From the NCBI GenBank assembly GCA_011033025.1, contig WFMF01000045.1, positions 558,001-622,000 on the forward strand: a stretch of DNA of 64,000 nucleotides, given 5' to 3'. This document shows positions 59,601-64,000 of this stretch, one piece after another. Source of the stretch: Beroe forskalii. Taxonomy: Eukaryota > Ctenophora > Nuda > Beroida > Beroidae. How positions within the stretch are numbered: position 1 is the first letter of the stretch; each line of letters starts with the position of its first letter. Below the pieces are notes generated by a model. The model made no database searches, was not told the origin of the DNA, and worked only from the letters and a program-made list of their open reading frames with translations. The position numbers and the translations under genes were made by a program.

Positions 59601-60165
59601 TCGTGAAAATGGCCGAAATTCAAAATTCTGAAACCAGCATTTTCTTAGTTGGATCAAACTGTACTGACCTGCAAAATTTCATGAGTTAACTAGTAAGTTT
59701 ACTAGGAGGACCCCCCCCCCCCGAGATACTGATCAAAATTCAGAAAATACTCTGACACAATTGGACTTGGGAAAACTCTGTGTATAAATGCATCATTATT
59801 TGGTTCTAGTACACTCTCTGGAAGGCAGTCACATGGGAAAAAGCAGTTTTCAGCCTTATTTTTTGGTCCTTGTGGACAATTATAGACAAAGAAGTTCATT
59901 TTAGGCCAAAAACGGGATTTTTAAGAGGCTGTAAATCGTGAAAATGGCCGAAATTCAAAATTCTGAAACCAGCATTTTCTTAGTTGGATCAAACTGTACT
60001 GACCTGCAAAATTTCATGAGTTAACTAGTAAGTTTACTAGGACGACCCAATTGTACTTGGGGAAAACTCTGTGTATAAATGCATCATAATTTGGTTCCAG
60101 TACACTCTCTGGAAGGCAGTCACATGGGAAAAAGCAGTTTTCAGCCTTATTTTTGGTCCTTGTAG
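44688..60165 (-). repeat. 335-bp satellite, array B (reverse orientation)
   Basis: Roughly 45 copies of the array A unit in reverse complement, marked by CTAGTACACTCTCTGGAAG and by a poly-C run before GAGATTCTGATC or GAGATACTGATC. Most copies are nearly identical. Decayed blocks lie at about 49015-49800, 53740-53960, 54210-54600 and 55340-55800, and a retroelement fragment interrupts at about 54690-55300. The array is fused to the 352-bp satellite at the left without a spacer. At the right it runs to within a few bases of a coding exon. Short frames on both strands are repeat artefacts. Confidence 0.97.
54690..55310 (-). pseudogene. Reverse-transcriptase fragment inside the satellite
   Basis: On the minus strand, 55255-54917 reads GYHPKASKTVLIVKKEYLQM, then FKGCGIKITSEPSSRI and VEQLSEIGKLTHSQPTQPSQ. 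After a shift, homology appears to continue as LFHPLEVVINDKFLPAI and a TCKTG/LPVRLG-like piece down to about 54720. The order G-Y-P-ASKT-LIVK, F-G-GI-IT-E, then Q-E-LS-I-QPQ-Y is the one seen in a reverse-transcriptase group common in cnidarians and sponges. Frameshifts and missing ends make it a relic inserted into the satellite array. Confidence 0.7.
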
Positions 60166-60322
60166 AGAGGACAAGACATACCAGGTTACAGTGAAAACAA
60201 TGGATAAATTTGGAGCAAGTGAAAATGCACGTTGTTACATCAACATTTGTGGAAGTGAAGGCAGAAGTGGCGAAATTGAGCTGGATGAAAGTGGAAATCT
60301 CAATAAATTCCAATCAAATCAG
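60166..60322 (+). CDS. PLAT exon a (first half of PLAT 1)
   Basis: Starts with one base completing a split codon, then EDKTYQVTVKTMDKFGASEN, ARCYINICGSEGRSGEIELD, ending KFQSNQ at donor CAG|GTAATC. The acceptor TTTTGGTCCTTGTAG lies in satellite sequence: normal units have CCTTGTGGAC at this point. Upstream exons must exist but are not recognised. Confidence 0.85.
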
Positions 60323-63300
60323 GTAATCACTAATCACTCGTCACTCATCAAGATGAAAATTTAATTTAACTCAAATCAAAATATAACATAAAATATAAAG
60401 ACATGGACTGATCAGCGTACAGCAATTCTGTACTGTGGTTAGTAGATAAAAATATAGCAAGGAAGCGGATAAGTAGGGAAAAGGCTTCTGGAGTAGAAAC
60501 CCAGTTTTTATTCTAAGAGCTCATTCCGATCAGGTGGACACATTCTCAGTCAGCAGTAAAGATCTGGGAGAAGTTGAGAAGGTGATTCTCCGGAAAGAAG
60601 ACACTTCCGGTATGGAGGTTGATTGGCATGTTAGCACGGTGACTGTCACTGATGTCAGCTCGAATGTAAGTGTGATTTGTAGAAGAAAATGGTTTTACCT
60701 GATCTCTTTATATGATATTCGTGATTTCTTTTCAAATTAGAGAGAAATGAGAGATCAGCGATGATATTAGAATTTTAGAAAGCACCTACTTAATTACTTA
60801 GAACTTTAGAAATCGATTGCTAAACATTCATGAGCACATGAGCAATGGACATGTACAAAACAATTGAAACTTTCTCAGATTGGAAAAGAGTTTGTTTGCA
60901 AGCGCTGGCATTTAAATGTGGATGAAACGAAGAGAGTCAAAAGAGCAGTTTACTACGACGACATTGCAGAAAAAAGTATATCACCCCTCCATCAAGATCA
61001 CAAATCATCGTTAATTCAATGCTGCTGACAGGACATAAAATTAACAAGGCATTCACACCCCTGAGAATTTTATACTTCTATCTTCAAGAATATTTCGTTA
61101 ATATTACTATCAAGCAGTCCTCTTTCAATGCTTATTGAAAGTATTTCAGGATGAGGCAAATATTTTACCTAATTTTATATAGGGCTGTGACAATGTTTAA
61201 TTTGTTTCATTGTCAAAAACTAGTTGCAATTCTATAGTTGTGATGATTCTAAATAAAAAATATTCTAAAAATGACGCAATTTACAGCTGAGGTGTATGCA
61301 GTGAAGCTCCAAGTGGCAGACAACCGTGGAACAAGTGCAGACACCAAATGCTTCGTCAATGTACTGGGGGATCAGGGAGAAATTGTTGATTTTCCACTGA
61401 CAGATGTTGAACAGTTGCAAGCTAACCAGGTACTATTTAGAGCTGCTCTTGATCAGTATGCGTCTTGAGTTTTGGATCAAATTTCCACCGATTTTTTCAA
61501 GGATCAAGATCGTATATATACGATAAGAAAAAAAAGATCTTATATTCCCATAATTGCTTGATCCAACTTATCCTGGCGCCCTGAAATTAACTAATAATTG
61601 TATGTCACACAGATAAAAACATTCGACATCAAGAATAAGGGAGTTGGAAACATCCACAAGATACTACTTCGAACAGAAGACCCTGAGTCTGACTCAGATT
61701 TACATGTGATTTCATTGAACATCACTGATTCGAACAATGTGAGTTTCCCACAAGTTATACAGCATTACAAATCGGATTATAGCCCAGTCAAAGAAGCAAT
61801 TACCTGAAACTATCTGAAATGAATGATAAGATGAATTCAATTCAATTACATCTAGGTTCTTGGTCGATACTTCAATACTTGCTTATTCAGATGTGGTGTA
61901 GACAAAATAATTCGCATCCAACAATTGATACAATATGATTCTTACTGAATTTTCTTCCTTAGATAACATCTAAATTTGTTGCGGTGCGACGGTATTCCAC
62001 GATGGAAGGAGAAAAGAAAATCACAAGAGCAGTTTTCGAAAAGGTCGCTTCATCAGAAGCAAAAGGTAAACTTTCATAGTACCAATCAGGGCGGTTTCAA
62101 GAACTGAAAACAGTGATATTCTGAGTTGTTTTTGGTTCGTATTTTACCAATCAGAAAATAAAATAATAACATTGTTAAACCTTTCAGCACGAGGAGACAA
62201 AGCACTCTTACACAAAGAAGCTTCCTACAGAATAGACAACGACCCCTCCTTGATAAAGTGGGTAAAACGGGATAAAAAGATTTGTATGCAATTTGGGTTT
62301 GCGTTGAGAAACAAAATTTGTATAAACCAACATTTGACACAATAGCCGTCCGGACTGAACGGAACCTCTCAGCTTCAGTTCCTTGTTTAACATGCACATC
62401 CACTGAGTTCACCGGGCTAATACAAACCTCGTTGATAGAAAATTTAAAACTTGACATATCCCCACTCCCCAGGTATTTGATAGCAATTGAAACAGGACCA
62501 AGATCTGACATGGGCACAGATGCCCCGGCTTTCATAGTCCTGAAAGGTGAAAATGGCAACTCAAAACAGTTGCGAATCAACTACCCCGGTGAATACCAGA
62601 GATTCATCCCAGGCAGAATGCAAGAGTTTCAAACAACTCATGAAGATCTTGGGGACCTTGCTGGAATAGTGGTGAGTATAGCGAATAAAATGCCTCATTT
62701 TTCAGTTGATGTATTTGAATTGAAGTTGAATTACCATCCTATCCGTGCTTTGCAGTTATAGCTCAATGCTGATAACAGATAAATTCACTTCGATCCAATG
62801 ACCAATCTGAAATTTCGATCGCATGCTGCCATTATTATATATATACATTAGCTGAGATTGGTTTCTGAAATGTCCACAAAACCCCCATTTCAATGTCCAC
62901 AAAACCCCCATTTATTGTAAGTGGGTGAATGGATGATACTGATTTCAAAAGTAAATACACCTACATATTTATGTAGGTGTATTTACTTTTGAATGGATGA
63001 TACTGATTTCAAAAGTAAATACACCTACATAAATATGTAGGTGTATTTACTTTTGAAATCAGTATCATCCATTCACCCACTTACAATAAATGGGGGTTTT
63101 GTGGACATTGAAATGGGGGTTTTGTGGACATTTCAGAAACCAATCTCAGCTAGGTCGGGCGACATCTCATTTACATGTTATTAACCATCTAAGGTTGGAC
63201 ATGCTGGCATGCAGCCAGAAGACAGTTGGTTCATCAAGACCCTGATCATCACAGTGCCTGCCTCCAGAACCCAATACTACTTCAACTGTCGGAGATGGTT

Positions 63301-64000
63301 GGCACGAGATCGGGGAGATTGTAAACTGGAAGTGGACTTGACGCCGAATAATGTGAATAGACAGGTATTGCATGCGCTAAAGGCAAGGAACTGTATCACA
63401 GCTTGCCATGTGTTGTTTTCATGTTTTATTATATTAAGATATTTGTAAGCATTGAGCGTTCATGAGATTTTTTTGTGAGAACAAATAAAAATTCAAATGC
63501 ATGGTCATCATCAATTTTGAACCAAAAAAGGAATGGCATTGTTGCAAGATGTCTGAAATTTTCACCGATTTAATTGAATCCGTGTATTCAGCTTATTATA
63601 ATGATAATAAGTCCCATTTTGATAAGTCTCATTTTGATTTTTAGCTTAAAGATACATGGAACAATACCCGCAGATTGCTGTTCTACCGAGAATACCTTCT
63701 GGTCATAACAAAGTTGGACATGTCTATCCATTGACTGATCCAAAGTTCAAAACTGTGAGTAGTAATGATCAAGAATTTAAAATATTGGACAGTTGTTGTT
63801 TAAAAAGATAGCTACTGAAAAAATTGTTGAATAATTAATAAAAGAATAAACTAAACATCTTTCTGAATTCTATAATGATTATTTGAAACTGCCTATGATT
63901 CTATTGCTGAAAACCTCGAAGCTATTGAAGCTAAAGCTTAAAAATAAGACTCAGGATGACGAAATAAGGCTGGATATGCAGCAGGATGATGCCCTGGAGA
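60166..64000 (+). CDS. LOXHD1-like tandem PLAT-domain protein (partial gene)
   Basis: At least three PLAT/LH2 domains are encoded by small exons that join in phase. Each domain starts like YQVTVKTMDKFGASENARCY (beta-sandwich with a G-x-x-A/G-T-D-A-like turn). It continues with a Gly-rich GE/GEI strand and N-KF/Q-x-NQ, then a DTF or KTF strand, DLG/VGNI, and finishes with W-H/LHV and F-C--W/R. PLAT domains bind lipids and membrane proteins; long tandem-PLAT proteins of the LOXHD1 type act at the plasma membrane of hair-cell stereocilia in vertebrates. Both ends are missing: the first exon begins in the middle of a codon next to the satellite, and the gene runs past the right edge. The exact relative (LOXHD1, polycystin-related or another PLAT protein) is uncertain. 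Confidence 0.85.
60534..60665 (+). CDS. PLAT exon b (second half of PLAT 1)
   Basis: Acceptor TTCCGATCAG, donor TCGAAT|GTAAGT, 44 codons in phase 0. VDTFSVSSKDLGEVEKVILR, then a short acidic loop and DWHVSTVTVTDVSSN; DLG, W and the V-V-VTD strand are PLAT landmarks. Confidence 0.9.
60879..60975 (+). CDS. PLAT exon c (end of PLAT 1)
   Basis: Acceptor ACTTTCTCAG, donor GAAAAAA|GTATAT. IGKEFVCKRWHLNVDETKRV, then KRAVYYDDIAEK; F-C-RW is the last strand of the domain. Leaves one base for exon d. Confidence 0.85.
61287..61429 (+). CDS. PLAT exon d (first half of PLAT 2)
   Basis: Acceptor GCAATTTACAG, donor AACCAG|GTACTA. The split Thr codon with exon c is in phase. EVYAVKLQVADNRGTSADTK, then CFVNVLGDQGEIVDFPL and LQANQ, the same layout as exon a, including the GTSADT turn. 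Confidence 0.9.
61613..61738 (+). CDS. PLAT exon e (second half of PLAT 2)
   Basis: Acceptor ATGTCACACAG, donor AACAAT|GTGAGT, 42 codons in phase 0. IKTFDIKNKGVGNIHKILLR, then DLHVISLNITDSNN, parallel to exon b; the usual Trp before HV is replaced by Leu. Confidence 0.88.
61963..62065 (+). CDS. PLAT exon f (end of PLAT 2)
   Basis: Acceptor TTTTCTTCCTTAG, donor GCAAAAG|GTAAAC. ITSKFVAVRRYSTMEGEKKI, then TRAVFEKVASSEAK, parallel to exon c. Leaves one base for exon g. Confidence 0.85.
62188..62284 (+). CDS. PLAT exon g (linker, donor uncertain)
   Basis: Acceptor ACCTTTCAG, in phase with exon f. ARGDKALLHKEASYRIDNDP, then SLIKWVKRDKK. Donors GTAAAA at 62262 and GTATGC at 62285 are both possible. 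The second would join in phase to an acceptor after CACAATAG at 62345. A linker exon or part of one may be missing from this model. Confidence 0.6.
62473..62671 (+). CDS. PLAT exon h (first half of PLAT 3)
   Basis: YLIAIETGPRSDMGTDAPAF, then IVLKGENGNSKQLRINY and FQTTHEDLGDLAGIV form the first part of a PLAT domain with the MGTDAPAF turn. Donor ATAGTG|GTGAGT. The acceptor CCCACTCCCCAG at 62472 is strong, but the open frame continues upstream to about 62346, so the exon may start earlier. Confidence 0.82.
62849..63152. mobile_element. Perfect 145-bp-arm palindrome (MITE-like), TA-flanked
   Basis: Arms 62849-62993 and 63008-63152 are perfectly complementary, with a 14-nt loop. The outer ends are TA + GCTGAGATTGGTTTC, so a TA target duplication with terminal inverted repeats, as for Tc1/mariner-type foldback MITEs, fits. 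Within each arm a 24-bp inner palindrome (ACACCTACATA / TATGTAGGTGT around a few bases) and a doubled TGTCCACAAAACCCCCATT occur. It lies in the intron between PLAT exons h and i. No coding capacity. Confidence 0.97.
63194..63364 (+). CDS. PLAT exon i (second half of PLAT 3)
   Basis: Acceptor AACCATCTAAG, donor AGACAG|GTATTG, 57 codons in phase 0 after exon h. VGHAGMQPEDSWFIKTLIIT, then YYFNCRRWLARDRGDCKLEV. The GHAG--P-D-WF pattern and the F-C-RWL strand are classic for PLAT domains. Confidence 0.9.
63654..63753 (+). CDS. PLAT gene, possible exon j (frame unclear)
   Basis: Acceptor TTTGATTTTTAG at 63642-63653 and donor AAAACT|GTGAGT at 63754 bound a plausible exon. Phase 0 from exon i gives LKDTWNNTRRLLFYREYLLV but meets TGA before the donor. 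Another frame reads through from an ATG at 63667 as MEQYPQIAVLPRIPSGHNKV, then GHVYPLTDPKFKT. A frameshift, a different acceptor, or a final exon are all possible. Confidence 0.4.
63955..64000 (+). CDS. PLAT gene, possible exon k (cut by window end)
   Basis: After AAGACTCAG the frame DDEIRLDMQQDDALE stays open to the right edge. Acidic and short; could be the start of the next exon. Low support. Confidence 0.3.

Overview
The window looks like nuclear DNA of a metazoan, probably a marine or other non-model invertebrate. The reasons are intron-rich genes with GT-AG junctions and consistent phases, a ciliary inositol 5-phosphatase (INPP5E type), a LOXHD1-like tandem-PLAT gene, a eukaryotic tRNA-Asp, CR1-like LINE debris, and two satellite families. 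The species cannot be named from the sequence. All host genes seen are on the + strand. Most short open frames are chance frames in repeats. Layout: 1-5485 is a ~335-bp satellite array that runs off the left edge. 5486-8900 holds a broken RNase H retroelement fragment, small diverged duplications and a GC-rich island with palindromes. 9202-13700 is one decayed CR1-like LINE (PHD-type ORF1, endonuclease, reverse transcriptase). 13950-15145 is a second LINE derivative that shows only an ORF1. 15327-36742 is an INPP5E-like gene of about 16 exons. Its phases agree from exon to exon, and the model encodes about 777 residues with the 5-phosphatase motifs and a C-terminal CaaX box (CSVM). One base is missing in exon 13. 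Its introns carry three tandem composite units headed by 54-bp-arm hairpins, several minisatellites, a duplicated exon start and a tRNA-Asp gene. 36743-41374 is mostly unassigned intergenic sequence. 41375-44687 is a ~352-bp satellite, fused directly to 44688-60165, a large array of the 335-bp satellite in the opposite orientation to the left-hand array. A reverse-transcriptase fragment sits inside it. From 60166 to the right edge are exons of a PLAT (lipoxygenase-homology) gene, whose first visible exon touches the satellite. One of its introns contains a perfect 145-bp-arm palindrome flanked by TA. The two host genes have no visible shared pathway beyond a possible ciliary link (INPP5E in ciliary phosphoinositide control, LOXHD1-type proteins in hair-cell stereocilia of vertebrates); this is background knowledge, not evidence of co-function. 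No CRISPR array, rRNA, promoter element or convincing polyadenylation site was identified. The most unusual content is repeat structure: composite hairpin units dense in TGACGTCA octamers, splice acceptors located in or next to tandem repeats, and the large MITE-like palindrome.
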